A DNA stretch of 64,000 nt, from assembly GCF_000485595.1 (NCBI RefSeq), contig NW_014577984.1, positions 1 through 64,000 of the forward strand. The letters are read 5' to 3'. The stretch is from Priapulus caudatus. Taxonomy: Eukaryota; Priapulida; Priapulimorpha; Priapulimorphida; Priapulidae. This document shows, one piece after another, positions 9,635-22,534 of the stretch. Under the pieces are notes generated by a model. It worked only from the letters and a program-made list of their open reading frames with translations, was not told the origin of the DNA and searched no databases. The position numbers and the translations under genes are program-made. The number at the start of each line of letters is the position of its first letter. Position 1 is the stretch's first letter.

Positions 9635-11256
9635 ATTACGAATCCACATGACCATGAAGAAGAAGAAGACCTGATAAATAGACAAGATGTCATACAACAG
9701 CTGCGCACAAGGATAGAGGAAGACCCGTCAATGCCCATCAGGAGGGCCTACAACCATGCACGTAGCAGGGGAAAGGGAAGACATGGATGAAGATGTTCCT
9801 GCCTTCGATAGCATCCGCACTTTGATGGTCAGATCAAGGCAACGTCATCTGCCACCACTCCCAAGAACAATTCAAGACGTTCGTGTTGAAGGTGAGTGGG
9901 CAAGGACATGGAACGGACGTGACTTTCTGTCACTCGTGGATAACGCCATAAATCTTTTGGTGTTTGTTTCATTTAGCTGTCTACACATCTTAGCAGAAGT
10001 GTCCACCGTTTTCATTGACAGAACTTTTAAAACTGCGCCAACTCCCTACACACAACTTGTGACGATCCATGGACGCTCGATGGGGAATGTGTTTACATTG
10101 GCCTATGCCCTAGTAAATGGAAAAATACTTGAACAATACAGACGACTTCTGCAGCATCTGAAAGACATTGCTACTGATGCTGGGGTAAGGTTCGCCCCCA
10201 GAACTGTGATAGTGGATTTTGAGATGGCTATCTGGAGAGCATTTGTAGAGGAGTTCCCAGGTATCAGGGTGAGGGTGTTATTTTCATCTTACCCAGACCT
10301 TCTGGAGAAAGATCCAGGAATTGGGTCTCGTACATCCCTAAAACCATCACCGTGGAACACAGCGTTTCTTGAGAAAGGTTTTTGCAATCAGATATCTACC
10401 CGTGGCGCTCGTCAGGCAAAACTTTACGATCCTTCGAGATTGTGCACAGGCGCAAAGAGTGATTGGATTATATCCAGCAGTAAGTGATTTCTTCACGTAT
10501 TTCCAGGCGACCTACATAAACGGAGAGTTTCCCATCGCCACATGGAACGTCTTTAACCGAACTATGGATTTTAGGACGACAAATATTGTGGAAGGTAATA
10601 TCTGGTTATTAACTGCTATATGCTGGTTATATGCTGGTATATAACGCAAATGATTTTAAATTGATGAAACCAATATCATTAAGATAATAGCACTAACAAC
10701 TCTATTTATGTTTTCTTCAAGTATCTGATAAAATGCTTTTAAAATAATAAAAACAAGAAAAACACAATAAACCAAAAAAAAAAGTTTAAATTACAATGAA
10801 ACATCATAATGGGTAAATTATAATAAAACATGACCGACGCGATATTCAATCGTCTCCCAAAACGGATTCGAATAGACGATTGCTAAAGATAACTCTACGC
10901 CAATCATGTACATGTAGCTCCCACGGTCATCAGGATGTAAAACGCAAATATCATTTGCAAATAATATAATGATATCATATACATTTCCCCTTTTAGCCTT
11001 TCATCTGAAGTGGAACCGAGAAGTTGGGGTCAACCATCCGTCGCTCTAGATTTTCATCCGACGACTAAAGGATGATGAGCGGAGCGAAAGAGTCAAAATC
11101 CGTCAGGAGCGATTAGGTGTCCTTCGCCCTATCAGGAAACGGAAATGGAGACGACTCGAGGCCAGGATAGTGCGCCTCCGAAACCTGTACGAGGGTGCAG
11201 TAAACTTAATCCACTACTGGCGGGCTATCACGTACGCCATCAAGAAGTACAACTGA
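9635..11256 (+). pseudogene. MULE-type transposase, broken
   Basis: Two exons are visible. The first starts after TTATTGCAG at 9635 and ends at a GTAATA donor at 10595; the second runs from 10997 to the TGA at 11254-11256. Family features in order are GEWARTWNGRDF, DRTFKTAPTPYTQLVTIHG (first catalytic Asp near 10017), VIVDFEMAIWRAF (second Asp near 10215), a short WRKIQELGL-type stretch, and TTNIVEG before the intron. This is the FLYWCH-associated Mutator-like transposase family, which performs cut-and-paste transposition. Frameshifts lie near 9750 and 10277 and before 10369. TAG at 11047 replaces an expected Trp codon in the second exon. No FLYWCH finger or terminal inverted repeats were found. 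Confidence 0.75.
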
Positions 11257-13742
11257 GAGGAAGATCGCTGGAAAGTGGATGACCGGCACACAAACTGATG
11301 AACTACTCTAGCTAACTTGTTTGGATACGGAAGTCAGATTGGTTTAATTCAAATCTTTAGAATGCATGACGAGTATTGGAGAAGAGTTACTATGAACATG
11401 AATAAGCATGTACTCATAATTAGCGATGTAACTCGAATTATTGTAATCTAATTGTAATCTTAATTTTGTATGATAATTCGATAAAATACGTGCTCTGTGC
11501 AAAACTTAATTGTTCAAGATCACCAACTACGTATTCCTTATTGTGTGGTCATGGGCGATTAAAACACTTATATATTGCTGTATTGATCGTTTGGTAGATC
11601 ATCATTCTATCATCGTGCATGTACCAGTATGCACACTCCATTCAGTATTGTTTACTTGTGAGCTTTGTTGCTAAGTTTTCGAACAGGAGACGACAACGGC
11701 AAGATACTTCTTCGTGGAGGTCCCTTCAAGACGTTATAGGGCTTTATCGTGTTATGACATCTTGTATTTCAATTCTCATGAATATATTGTGTGTTGAATA
11801 AAGGCTGTTATCACTTCAACCATTAGCTACTTTTTACTACTGTCACAGAGTATATTGAAAATAAAATCTGGGTGTGATAAAATTTTCCTGCTTAAAGTTA
11901 TAAATTACCTAAACCATGTTTATAGGAATTGAGAGGCATTTTAGAGGATGGAGAAAAAATGACAGTTTAAAGTGACACAAATCATTCTTCTTAATACGTA
12001 ATACATTTCTATTTGCGTTCTAGGCTCAGGAGTGACATCACTTCTTGCTTAAATTTTGTGCATTATTAGTATGGACATGAATTACAGGGAAAGTTAAGTT
12101 TCGATCTTGTTCGCTTTTGGCTATTATTTAATTACGATTGCTTTATCGATAACTAATGATTTAAATTACCACATTCCTGTGTAGAGATATATATCTTTAC
12201 AATAAGACTTTCCTGTAAAAGTAGTTGCGATTTTCATAGTTTGTTGATAATTGATAAAACTATTAAATTGGTTTTGCGTTTACAGCTTCGTCAAATCCAA
12301 TTCAAAATTTAGTTTTGATGTTCAACTGAATGATTGTTTTACACAAATCATAAGTTTTGTAATTAGATATTTTCCAAGCAGTATATAAGATGTTGCTATA
12401 GTGAGTATTTGTTTGGGCAAATACGTTAGCTCGCAAATGTTAATTTTTTCTGCATTCATATTTCAGTTCGTCTGCATTTTAGAAGCATGTTATGCACACT
12501 GAAGACATAATTTTATTTTGCCTTTTTGTGCGTTAGTTGTATAAGTCTATGTATACCATTGAAGGGAAGTCTTCTTCTTCGACTGTGTTTTCTGCGTTTT
12601 CACGTCCTTTGTTTTTGCTTGCTATAATTTACAATTACTGATAATGAAAATTATAATAGTCATAATTAGACAAAGTTTTGATTGTCTTTGTTTTAAAAGA
12701 TTGACCTGATGGTTCGATCATTGATAATTACATTAATACTGTCTTTTAAAACTTTGCATACACCTTAGAAGCAAAACTTTATGTCCGCCTCATTTAATAT
12801 ACTTCACCTTTATTTCTTATATTGTTTCTGACGTTTTCAGACTCTATTCCATGTTTGAGTTAAGGTTTGACATTTTCATGATTGTAAATCTGCATAAAAT
12901 ATAGTTTTGAAGGTGTTTGCAAAATAAAGAAAATAATCTAATATACACGTCTTGTTTTATCGTTACTTTGTGTGTGATTTTTTTGTTTCATTTTCTCATG
13001 ATATCTGGTTTTATTGTTTGGGTGTCTGTGATTATCTAATGAAACGGTATATCATTGCGAATTAGTCAAATAAAAAGGGGGTTTATTACAAGCAATGTAT
13101 CATTAACGAAATATTCTTTATTTCCAGCAAAACGAAAAGAGCAAAATGACCAATTTATTAAAGAAGCAACGGATATTCGCCTTTATTAAATGTAAATTGC
13201 TCATGTTACATTAAGTCTTTAATTAAACGTTGAAACGATTGAACATAAAAATATGGCAGTAACCCATTTCCATAACCTTGATATAATGGAATGTCAGCAC
13301 TATACATGACGGACAACGCAACCAAACTTATAGGTTGACTTTAGTAAGTGAAATACTACACTGTCTTCTCACCGTTAAAGGTTTCTTCTGATAATTATAC
13401 GAAAATATCTAAACTTCTTTGTGCATGCAAGCAAAATAAAAAGAGAGTGGAACACACAAAAATAGTGATGATACATCTATGTCGGTCAATGTATGTTTAG
13501 GAGAATAATACAACACTTTTGAATAAGTATATAGCGGAACTTCAGAAGTCTGCCCTTTTTAATGTGAACGGGGGGGGGGAGCTACGGATGACACCAAGCC
13601 CAATACGCATCAGTATGAAATGGATTTTAATGAGAAGGGAGAAGCTGGTGGAGGAGGAGGGAGAGAAGGGAGAAGCTGGTTATTTGATGATGTAAAGGTC
13701 AAAGGTGCAAGTAGTTGTATGTCCGGGCAAAGCAGTAAGTTT
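11257..13742. other. AT-rich non-coding region
   Basis: About 2.5 kb of AT-rich sequence has no convincing open frame, RNA gene or tandem repeat. Poly-purine GGAGGAGGAGGGAGAG words occur near 13645-13670 and a G9 run at 13571. The end (13743-13818) contains a direct repeat of GTACGATGTCATTTGTATGC. Confidence 0.5.
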
Positions 13743-14897
13743 GAATTTAACTGTACGATGTCATTTGTATGCTAGCTGTGAATTTAACTGTACGATGTCA
13801 TTTGTATGCTAGCTGTGAATTGAAACTGTATTATGATCAATCATTGTATCTATTTCAGACGTCAGAGCACAAGAAGCTGAAAATCATGTATAGTTATTTT
13901 ATCAGAACTTGAATGTCAGTTTATTAATAAACCACGTATAACACTTAACATCTGGAGTACATCTGTTCGTGTAATCCGCTCCTCCGCACTCAGTAATCGT
14001 TCTATTTTAGCTCTGCGATGTTTAGAAGAGCGCTGACGCTCGCTGCCCGACTTCGTGACTGATATCTCGCCGACGCAACGCTGAGCCATCAATGTTTGAT
14101 CGATACCCGAGACCTCCTGCCTGCCGCCGGTTTCTGGGAAGTCCGCTACATTTGAAAAAACCTCCCGTAGTGAATGTTACTAATATTTTGCCAACTACCC
14201 GTTATTACTGCTTTAAAAATCTTTGGATTCATATAAAAGTCTAAAGTCAGATCGATCATCATAATAACAAATTTGTCACTTTTTTCGTTCTCGAGTAATT
14301 TTATGTAAATAATTAAAATCAGTGGCTTTGACTGTGTAATGATGAAATGTGTGAGTACGCGGTGTTACATGCGGGCAGCCCTGTTATTCACGTGTATACC
14401 AATATATAGCATAAGAGTACTGGTTCTTTATCAATTATTGCACATTATAAGTTAATCAATCAATGGAAGTAATTGTCGCTTAAGGCATGTAGAATCCTTA
14501 AGCCTATTTATTATAATTCTTTATTTACTAGCTCAATAAACCTTCCAATGACACATGGTAATCTTGCGGTTTTGGGGCAACCTGGGTCAATACTGTTGGA
14601 TTTGAATTTAGTAGCCTAATTCCTTTTAACTAACCACTACTGGATACGTTGTATGAAAAACAACATGAATCCCCTTAAAATGCTGTCTTCGTCCCATATA
14701 TGGAATTGTACTGAGCCATAATTATTTTTATTTGCTGGTGCTAGCTTTTTCATAAGTGTGTATTCACTATTGCCATATGGTTAGTCGACTAGCGTATTAT
14801 ATATTATTCTCGATTTAAATTAGTATAATCACTACTGTGATTATGTGCATTGCTTCGGGCTTCATGTTGTTATAGTCTTATAATTTATCTGCTGCAG
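13743..14897. repeat. Flanking block B, copy 1, next to the gypsy 5' LTR
   Basis: This non-coding block matches 30325-31311 along its whole length. Shared words include CGATGTCATTTGTATGCTAG, TAATCGTTCTATTTTAGCTC and ATAATTCTTTATTTACTAGC. The two copies differ by many one- to three-base indels and this copy is about 170 bases longer. Its first 35 bases occur twice in a row (13743 and 13779). It ends with CTGCAG followed by TGCTA, directly before the LTR. In copy 2, the same CTGCAG is followed by TCTA and the sequence otherwise found after the 3' LTR. Confidence 0.8.
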
Positions 14898-14902
14898 TGC
14901 TA

Positions 14903-16663
14903 TGTAGTGACCGGCGAAAGTATCGAAATTAATTAACACTAATATAAAAACCTAGGCGACAGCGGGCTGCTCAACCTTAAGCTCAACATCACGTCATAGT
15001 TTATTTTTAGTTCAGCTAACATTGAGCTAGCGAGGCGTCACCGGCCGCTTAACGTCAAAGCGATAGGCGGTCGGTAGTTAATTTAGCTCCAAATAGCCAA
15101 TTGCGTAACAAACCAAGGCGCAAAGTCGTCCGAGCGAATTGTGTGTCACCAACGACCTCGAGAAAAAATCTACGTTACAGCCCCAGCATAGCGACAGCAC
15201 TTGAATACCAAGTTTGCGTGAGCCATCATTAGGCCGCCACCACGCCGCCTCCAGCAAGACAAGATTGCAGGAAATGTCACACAATATACCATTGTCAGAG
15301 TTATCACCTGGTCTGCAAGGCGCTGAGAGGCGCACGCCACTGGTTTTATGAAGCGGGCCGACCACGTCATCATACAAGCAATTAATTACCCTGATTTACA
15401 ACATGTGAGTTCGTAGAACTAACCACGTATCCACGCTGGCTCAGGTTGCATTGACGTACGCAAACAATCTGCGCCAGTGGCTAGGCCCATGGCACGACGT
15501 TTGGCCGCCTACTCCAAACGCTCCGCGCTTCTGGCTCATCCGACAGAAGAACGAAAATCATTGGACAACACTGCAGGGATCTCCGACGCCGGCTGTTTCG
15601 CCACGCGCCAGTTCGGACCCTAACCAGGCTTAACATCTGTCTACTTAGCTAGACCCTGTTTACGCATGGGGCAGCGCAACCAACCACGTCCGCCGTGCAC
15701 GTGACAGCCACGCGGTATGGCACAAAGCTACCAACGACACTTGAGTGTACATAGAAGGCTGCTCGACGAGCCCGGCTTCGATAGAGACTGCCATCGAGAG
15801 GCGTGTGACCCTATCTACAAAGACTCGACTCGCCGTTCTCGCGCTAGAGAAAAGAAGTTCCCTTACCTTCAGTTATCATATAAAATCCGGCGAGAAGGAC
15901 AGAGATTGCACTCGATCCGCACGCAACATAAGGCCTTGACCACGCTCAGGCCATGTTCTGCCACTTGCTATATAATAACGAACGGTTTCGACAAGAGACA
16001 GACACAGTTCTACGGTGCTCGACAGTTCACGACGCTGTCCGCACTCCACTGCTCTCACCTGCTGCTCGTCACCACCGCTACCGTTGCCGCTGCCAGCTGG
16101 GACCACAAGAACTCACTGCCGCTCTCTGCCCTACCAGTTGCAATGAGTCGGTGCCGCCGTCATATCCGGACTCTAAAGAGGAGCGCCTGCTAGGTTCGTG
16201 TAATAGACCGGTGTAGTGACCATGAAAACACTGTCATTGTTGTGCCTATAATAATCGCGGCATTGATTGATGCGGCCTTACGTCAGCTATCCTTGTACTG
16301 TACGTGCTGCCGGCCGCGTTATTCCGAACCCTGCTATAAGTATGTATGTACTGGTCATGGTTGTTATTATGACTGCATCGTTCGTGGCTTTCGTGATTAA
16401 AGAAGGAATTAAGATGTTACCGTTATGCCGAGTAACATGTCGTAGTGGAGAGCAAGTGTGAGTGGTGCGGTGAACGGGTCTATACATTAATTATACTGTT
16501 TCCTCCGCGGTCAGATAATCAGGACGCGGACCGCCCCGCCGGCTTGCAGTTGGCTTAAGGTGGCTAATTGCCACACGTATTGCTGCTGACACGAACGCTC
16601 GGTCACACCCTTATACGATCACACGTCTTGCCTATCACACGAAGCTCTACGAGCTTCTCTATA
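14903..16663 (+). repeat. 5' LTR
   Basis: Starts TGTAGTGA and ends GAGCTTCTCTATA; the same ends bound 25754-27196. Internal landmarks shared by both copies are CATCACGTCATAGT, TCACCAACGACCTCG, CCGTGCACGTGAC, a TATAAAA box (15879-15885), a second TATA-like ATATAATAACGAAC (about 15970) and an ATTAAA signal (16396-16401). The copy is about 320 bases longer than the 3' LTR because of many small indels spread over its length. Short open frames inside it are not conserved between the two LTRs. Confidence 0.8.
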
Positions 16664-16682
16664 CTGGCTCCGTGACAAACAG
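16664..16682 (+). other. Putative tRNA primer-binding site
   Basis: Directly after the 5' LTR comes TGGCTCCGTGAC, one or two bases from the end. It resembles the TGG...CCGTGAC form of primer-binding sites in gypsy-type elements. The exact primer tRNA was not determined. Confidence 0.5.
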
Positions 16683-16792
16683 CAGATTGCTAAACAGTAT
16701 ATATAGTGCTTAATCATGTGTTTTGCTCCTAGATCTTAACCACTCCACTTCAACGCCACCGCGTGCTGATCTACGCCTGCCAAATTCTCATC

Positions 16793-16809
16793 ATGAGTAA
16801 TGAGTAAGT
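16793..16809 (+). promoter_or_regulatory. Leader micro-ORF overlapping a splice donor
   Basis: An ATG at 16793 opens a frame of only four codons, closed by TAA at 16805. The stop overlaps a donor, GTAAGT at 16804. In unspliced RNA this is a minimal uORF 190 bases before the gag ATG. If spliced to the acceptor ending at 22554, the phase is right for this ATG to read into the env frame. Splicing is inferred, not shown. Confidence 0.5.
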
Positions 16810-16994
16810 TCAACGCTTTCATATTTTGTATTTAAGTAGATTGGGTAATGCTCTGATTGCCGCAGCAAATATTACTTGACAGGTATTTTATTTTAATTTT
16901 AAATCAGTACGCCTTGTCAGTGTTTACCCCTACTTTCTCAAACCATACCTCTGTACTCCTTTTCATTCTTTGTTAACCCTCCTACTATACCACT

Positions 16995-18188
16995 ATGGCG
17001 TCAAAAAATCCTCCGACTGATCCATTACTTAATACTTCTGATCAAAATACTTCTGATCAAAAAGCTCCACTAGACACATCTATTGATGAGATTTTCTTTC
17101 CTAATCTTCACATGAATTCCCTTATTAAAGAGATACAAGGTTTAATTTTGGTTGGTGGTTTTAAAGAGTTTACGGGGAGAGATGACTCGCCTGTGACATT
17201 CACTGAATGGTTACAGAATATAAGACGGCTGATATTAATTTTAAATGAAACTGATGAGTTCAGGAAGGTACGGTTAGCGTTGCGTTTATTGAGTGGCGAG
17301 CCTGCGGATTATGTGGCTGAGGTACTTTCTCTTTCACCGGCAATGGGTTGGCAGGATTTGTGTTCCATTTTAAAGAAACGATATACTAATTCAGGAGATG
17401 TGGCAATAGCACTGCAAAAATTTAAACGCGATAAACAAAAATCTCACGAGACTGTTCAATCATATGCGAAGAGATTGGAATCTAACGCTCGTATGGCATT
17501 TGGTGTAATAGATGATACGGATGTGTCTTTACAGTCGCGCTTAATCGACCAATTTATCGATGGGGTTCAATCCGATCCATTAAAGAAAGTATTAGTTCGA
17601 CAACGACCAAGCTCGTTTTCAAAAGCGGTGCAGTTGGCAATGACGGAAAGCGCGCTAGATATTGAAGTCAAATTACGATCGCAAAATAATCAGGATACAG
17701 TGCAAAAACTGCAAGTGGAAGCGAATAAAACTGTGCAACAGCAAATCCAGGATCTTCGTGCCATTGTCGCCGATATTGTGGGTAGCCGACGAGCGAGCAC
17801 TCAGCCTACAAATACAAATGTGCGTGGTAATTCGCAAGCTCAGAGGATGAAGGACAACTCATCAACGCCTTCATTCCGTCAACCAGTATGGTCACAACCA
17901 CCACCGTTTCAACCAGCGAGCTATACAAGAGAGTATAGTTATCAAGACCCCAGACGTCGTATGGATCTTCCGTATCAACACCAACGTTTTCAGCAACAGC
18001 AACGCAACTTCCGTTCACCCTATTCAACGGTGCCTGCTAATCAGCCTACACAGTTCGCTTGGGCTCCAGATGGTAAGCCGATTTGTAATTTCTGTCATGT
18101 AGTTGGTCATTGTTGGCGTCAATGTCCCTCGAGAATTTTTGGCTCTAGTTCAAAAAACTCAACCGTACCGCTCAATACGAGACGTTGA
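16995..18188 (+). CDS. gag: Gag polyprotein
   Basis: An intact frame of 397 codons. The N-terminal half holds a retrotransposon capsid-like helical region: FKEFTGRDDSPVTFTEWLQN (about residues 56-75), ALRLLSGEPADYVAEVL, and FKRDKQKSHETVQSYAKRLE. After a coiled-coil stretch and a Gln/Pro/Arg-rich linker, a CCHC zinc knuckle (CNFCHVVGHCWRQC) lies near residues 364-377. Gag forms the particle and packages the RNA. The start ATG 16995 is the first one followed by a long frame. The frame overlaps pol by about 37 bases in the -1 phase, with a slippery site in the overlap. No breaks are visible, unlike pol and env. Confidence 0.85.
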   Translation: MASKNPPTDPLLNTSDQNTSDQKAPLDTSIDEIFFPNLHMNSLIKEIQGLILVGGFKEFTGRDDSPVTFTEWLQNIRRLILILNETDEFRKVRLALRLLSGEPADYVAEVLSLSPAMGWQDLCSILKKRYTNSGDVAIALQKFKRDKQKSHETVQSYAKRLESNARMAFGVIDDTDVSLQSRLIDQFIDGVQSDPLKKVLVRQRPSSFSKAVQLAMTESALDIEVKLRSQNNQDTVQKLQVEANKTVQQQIQDLRAIVADIVGSRRASTQPTNTNVRGNSQAQRMKDNSSTPSFRQPVWSQPPPFQPASYTREYSYQDPRRRMDLPYQHQRFQQQQRNFRSPYSTVPANQPTQFAWAPDGKPICNFCHVVGHCWRQCPSRIFGSSSKNSTVPLNTRR

Positions 18189-18213
18189 GACGGAGGTCCT
18201 CCAGATTGTCTCG
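18152..18213 (+). promoter_or_regulatory. Predicted -1 ribosomal frameshift site between gag and pol
   Basis: AAAAAAC at 18152-18158 is in the canonical phase A AAA AAC relative to gag. The pol frame (-1) is closed by TAG at 18146, just upstream, and open from there on, so the shift must occur between 18149 and the gag stop at 18186. A stem-loop can form downstream: GAGAC (18187) pairs with GTCTC (18208), with an inner GGAG/CTCC stem. An alternative CGAGAC at 18178 could pair with the same partner. The spacer of 19-28 bases is longer than usual. Confidence 0.65.
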
Positions 18214-21200
18214 ACATAACATACGAAGTCTGACTACTAACTATTCCGTTACTACGACACCCCTCTGTCATGTTACTATAGATCAATTTTCAGTTGATGC
18301 TCTTATCGATACGGGAGCAATGACCTCACTAATCAGTGATCAGTTTTGGTTGAAATTGAAACCTCGCTATGCTCATGCATTCGCCAATAACCATACTCAA
18401 ATCCTTCAGTCTGCTTCAGGGCATGACATATTTGTAGTCGGTCAAGTTACGCTTCCAGTTTCCATAGGCAGTTATCAAGCGTATCATAAATTTTTTATAA
18501 CGAAAGGATTCTCACGTGAAGTTATTTTGGGGTATGATTTCATGAATGCCCATGCTGTAAAACTAGATTGTGGGAAAAGGACACTCACAATAGGAAAGTC
18601 TATAGCGCCAATTAAACTATCAAATAACACTACTAATGCTGATCCGGTATATCAGGTAACATTGATGAATGCAGTTACGATTCAACCAAGACGGTTGGAA
18701 CTTTGCGAAGCTCGCCTAAGCCATAAGCAACCTAACGGCGCATCTGTCTTATTAACAGGAGCTAATACGTTCTTCTCTGAATCCTCACATATTTCTGCTG
18801 TTGATACGATTGCTCAGGTTAAGCATCATCAGTTTGTCAAAATTCCTATGCTGAATAACACTAATTCACCTTTCACGCTTCATAAAGGAACTGTATTAGC
18901 TATAGCTTGTAACATCGATAAATGTACGCCCTCTGTTAGTTCTGCTCCTTCATCCACCAGTCTACCGCGTCGTCAAGCTGTTAATCAAGTCAACACAAAG
19001 AACGTCTGTCCAGATACAGACGCGGCACAAACTAATGTGCCATTAATAGGATATCAAGATATGGATACACAAGATCATACAGCTATTCAAGATTTGATTG
19101 AACGGAACAAGGATTTGTTTGCCTCAAGCGATATGGACCTTGGCGAGACGCATCTCGTAAAAATGAGGATTGATACGCAAAACCATCCACCGATCCGACA
19201 GAAGCCTTATCGTACACCTATCAACTATCGAAAGGCTATGGATATACATATAGAAAGATTATTGCGCGCTGGAATAATCAAACCATCGCAAAGTGCTTGG
19301 GGATCACCATGCTTTATCGTGCCGAAGAAGGGCGATTCGTTGGGACGACTCGTCGTTGATTTTCGTAAGTTGAACAATATTACTAAAAAGGACTCATATC
19401 CCCTCCCGCATATAAACGATATTTTAGCTTCGTTGGGTCAATCACAATTTTATACAACGTTAGATCTGAAGTCAGGTTACTTCCAGATTCCCATGGATGA
19501 ATGTGACAGAGATAAGACATGAATTGTCACATACCAGTCCAGCTATTCTTATTTAAAAATGCCCTATGGTTTAGCGAATGCGCCTAGTGTTTTTCAGCGA
19601 CTTTTAAATTCAGTTTTAGACGGGCTTCACCACAAATCAGCAATCCCCTACATAGATGACATAATTATCCATTCCCCAACCTTTTCGCAACATTTAATCG
19701 ACATACAAGAAGTCTTGAATCGACTGCGTCAAGCAGGATTAAAATTAAACCCAACTAAGTGTGTTTTTCTCAAGCAATCTGTAAAGTATCTGGGCCATGT
19801 GATATCCCCCAAGGGCATAGCACCCGACCCAGATAAGATTCATGCTATCAAACATCTAAAGCCGCCCGTAAATGTCAGACAAGTGCGTTCGTTCTTAGGA
19901 ATGGTAAATTATTATCGCTCACACATCAAATCTTTTGCAAAAATCGCAACTCCATTAACGCATCTAACTAGGAAAAATGTGCATTTCCAGTGGAGTGAGC
20001 AGGCTGAATGTGCTTTCCGACTTCTTCAATCTAAGCTAGTACAGGCCCCAATACTTGCTTACCCGGATAGCCATAAACCGTATAATCTATATACTGATGC
20101 TAGCAGTTTTGCAGTGGGAGCAGTGTTAGCACAGGTCGATGACAATGATAACGAAGTTGTCATTTAATACTTGAGTCATCAGTTAGACGAGGCACAAAGG
20201 AAATGGCCAATAGTCGAGCGAGAATGTTTCGCAATTATATATTCTTTACAGAGATTACGCCACTACCTAGCTGGTGCCGAGTTCAATATAATCACCGATC
20301 ATAAACCTCTCCAGTATATTCTCGGAAGCCCCAATCTCAAAAATGCTCGTTTACTGCGTTGGTCGACGGTCATTAGTGAATATCAACCCAAGATTATCTA
20401 CAGAAGTGGAGCGGCCAATGCTAATGCTGATCAATTATCAAGGATTCAAGATTCTCAACAAAATGGTGTGTCTTCTGCCGTACAAGAACACGACACACCC
20501 GCTCATACGGCTGACGCTGAAGTCAATATGGTAAACACATTGCCAAGCAATGATGCTGATCAAGACAGTCAAGATGAAAGCATAGGTGCCTCACAGCAAG
20601 ATGATTCACCTATCGATATTCCCTCGACACACGATCCAGGTCAAACTGAAGCTGAAGGTCATGCAACACCACCGAGTGAGTTAGTGTTCGATCTCGAGTC
20701 AATTAAATGCGCTCAATATGCTGACCCACAGCTCTATAAAATACGTTCAGCCATTACGTCCCCTACGACCTCTGTCAAAGACCTCAAGTACTTATCTATG
20801 TATATGATAGATGACGACGATCTGTTGTACCACATTACTGAACCATCTCAACGGCACGAGGCTAGCATTGAACTTGTTATACCTCAAGAGTTTCAAAATG
20901 CCATCATTTCGGCACATCATGATGATAAGTTCAGTGCTCATTTAGGCTTTGCAAAAACTTACTCCAAAATCAAAAGTAGGTATTTCTGGTTGGGAATGTA
21001 TGCTGCTATTTACCACTATGTAAGTAGATGTGTTGTTTGCAATTCTAGAAAGCTACAGCACATCCCCTCACCATTAGCAAGTGCTCCCTTACCTAATGCG
21101 CCTTTCGAAATACTGGCCGTTGATACTTGTAAATTTCCGGTAACTCCTAGGGGGAATAGATACATCATTCATTTCCATGACTTGTTAACCAGTTGGCCTG

Positions 21201-22279
21201 AATGTTATGCAGTTAAAAATAAGACAGCTCAGACTGTTGCTGATTTATTAGTAAATGAAATTATTCCACGTCACTCCTGCCCAAAGATTCTCTTGTCAGA
21301 TAACGGGACAGAATTCTGTAATGACATCATGTCTGCATTAACAGCACATTTTGGTATAAAGGCGATAACCTGTGCCCCCTATCATCCAGCATCTAACGCG
21401 GCCAATGAACGCTTTCATCGCGTCTTAAATGATATGTTATCAAAATTTGTTCATGAATATCAGGAAAATTGGGACTTACTTATTCCGCCTCTTATTTCAG
21501 CATACCGTGTTAGTATACATGGTACATCGCAATTTTCCCCCTTTTACTTGCTATATGGTCGACAACCCACTCTCCCATTACATAACTTGTTACTACCTAG
21601 ACGGAAGACATATGATGAAAATCCCCTCGCGCAAACGTTAGAAAGGTTCCATCATGCTTACTCACATCTGCGAGATGCGACGCATGCGGTTCACTTACGG
21701 AATAAGCGCCACTACGATAAGAGAGCTAAACAACATGATTTTCGAGTTGGAGACTCCGTCTATTATCATGATCCGACTCTCAAACCTCATACATCACCTA
21801 AACTTGCGACACCATGGAAATCACACTATGTTGTTATGCAAGTACTGTCACCCAAGAAATGTGTACTTCAACATGAGGTAACTAAGCGAACAGTTACATC
21901 TCATGTGGATAACTTACGTGCAGCGCATCCATCATTACGGTGGACTACACCAAGACAAACTGAAGTGATACCATATAAGCAAGACTTGCAAGAGCAAGCA
22001 ACAAGAAAACAGCCACCACGACAAGCAACGCTAGCCTATCCAACGACTACGCGTTCACATGCGCAATCAGAGAGCATGTCTGATTCAGATAATGATAGAG
22101 AAACTTTTCCAGATAAAGACATAACGTCAGACAGTGAATATAGTGATAGCGATTTGTTGCCATTGGCACGATTATTACCTATTACACCGTTGCAACCACA
22201 ATCTAAGGCAACTACTCATACGAGTCTGTTATCAGGTGTAGGATCGCTACCTACATCTTTTAAAGAAACAGATTTGTGA
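18155..22279 (+). pseudogene. pol: Pol polyprotein: protease, RT, RNase H, integrase; two nonsense codons
   Basis: One frame runs through the whole region. Protease has ALIDTGAMTS (DTG at 18308). RT shows VVDFRKLN, TTLDLKSGYFQIP, MPYGLANAPSVFQRLLN and the catalytic YIDD box (19649-19660). RNase H has LYTDASSFAVGAVLAQ and ITDHKPLQYI. Integrase has an HHCC finger (HHDDKFSAH, then CVVC) and the D,D-35-E core: LAVDTCKF, LSDNGTEF and AANERFHRVLND. The C-terminal tail is acidic and Ser-rich; no chromodomain is seen. TGA at 19520 interrupts RT between the LDLKSGY and MPYGLANAP motifs, and TAA at 20165 interrupts RNase H. Everything else is open and the catalytic residues are kept, so the copy may be young or the stops may be sequence errors. 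Confidence 0.85.
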
Positions 22280-22534
22280 GTCAAGCAACGTAATAATGTA
22301 GCACGGGGATGATGCGGCCGCTAGTTCCCGAATGATTGTGCAGATGGTAATACTATCATTATGATCTATGATGCCGGCATATCACTCCGACTAGGAGATA
22401 CGTATCCAAAAACAAAAACAACGGAAATGATTCTAAGCAATATATTGATTGAAAGTTTTTATAATGAAAGTAGGGAGGCGAATGCCACTACTATTCACCG
22501 ATTTCATATCTGGTACGCCACATTGCGCGTAAGC

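Noticed and set aside
15717..16193. Open frame of 158 codons inside the 5' LTR
   Set aside because: It is not preserved in the 3' LTR, has no recognisable domain and lies in an indel-rich segment.
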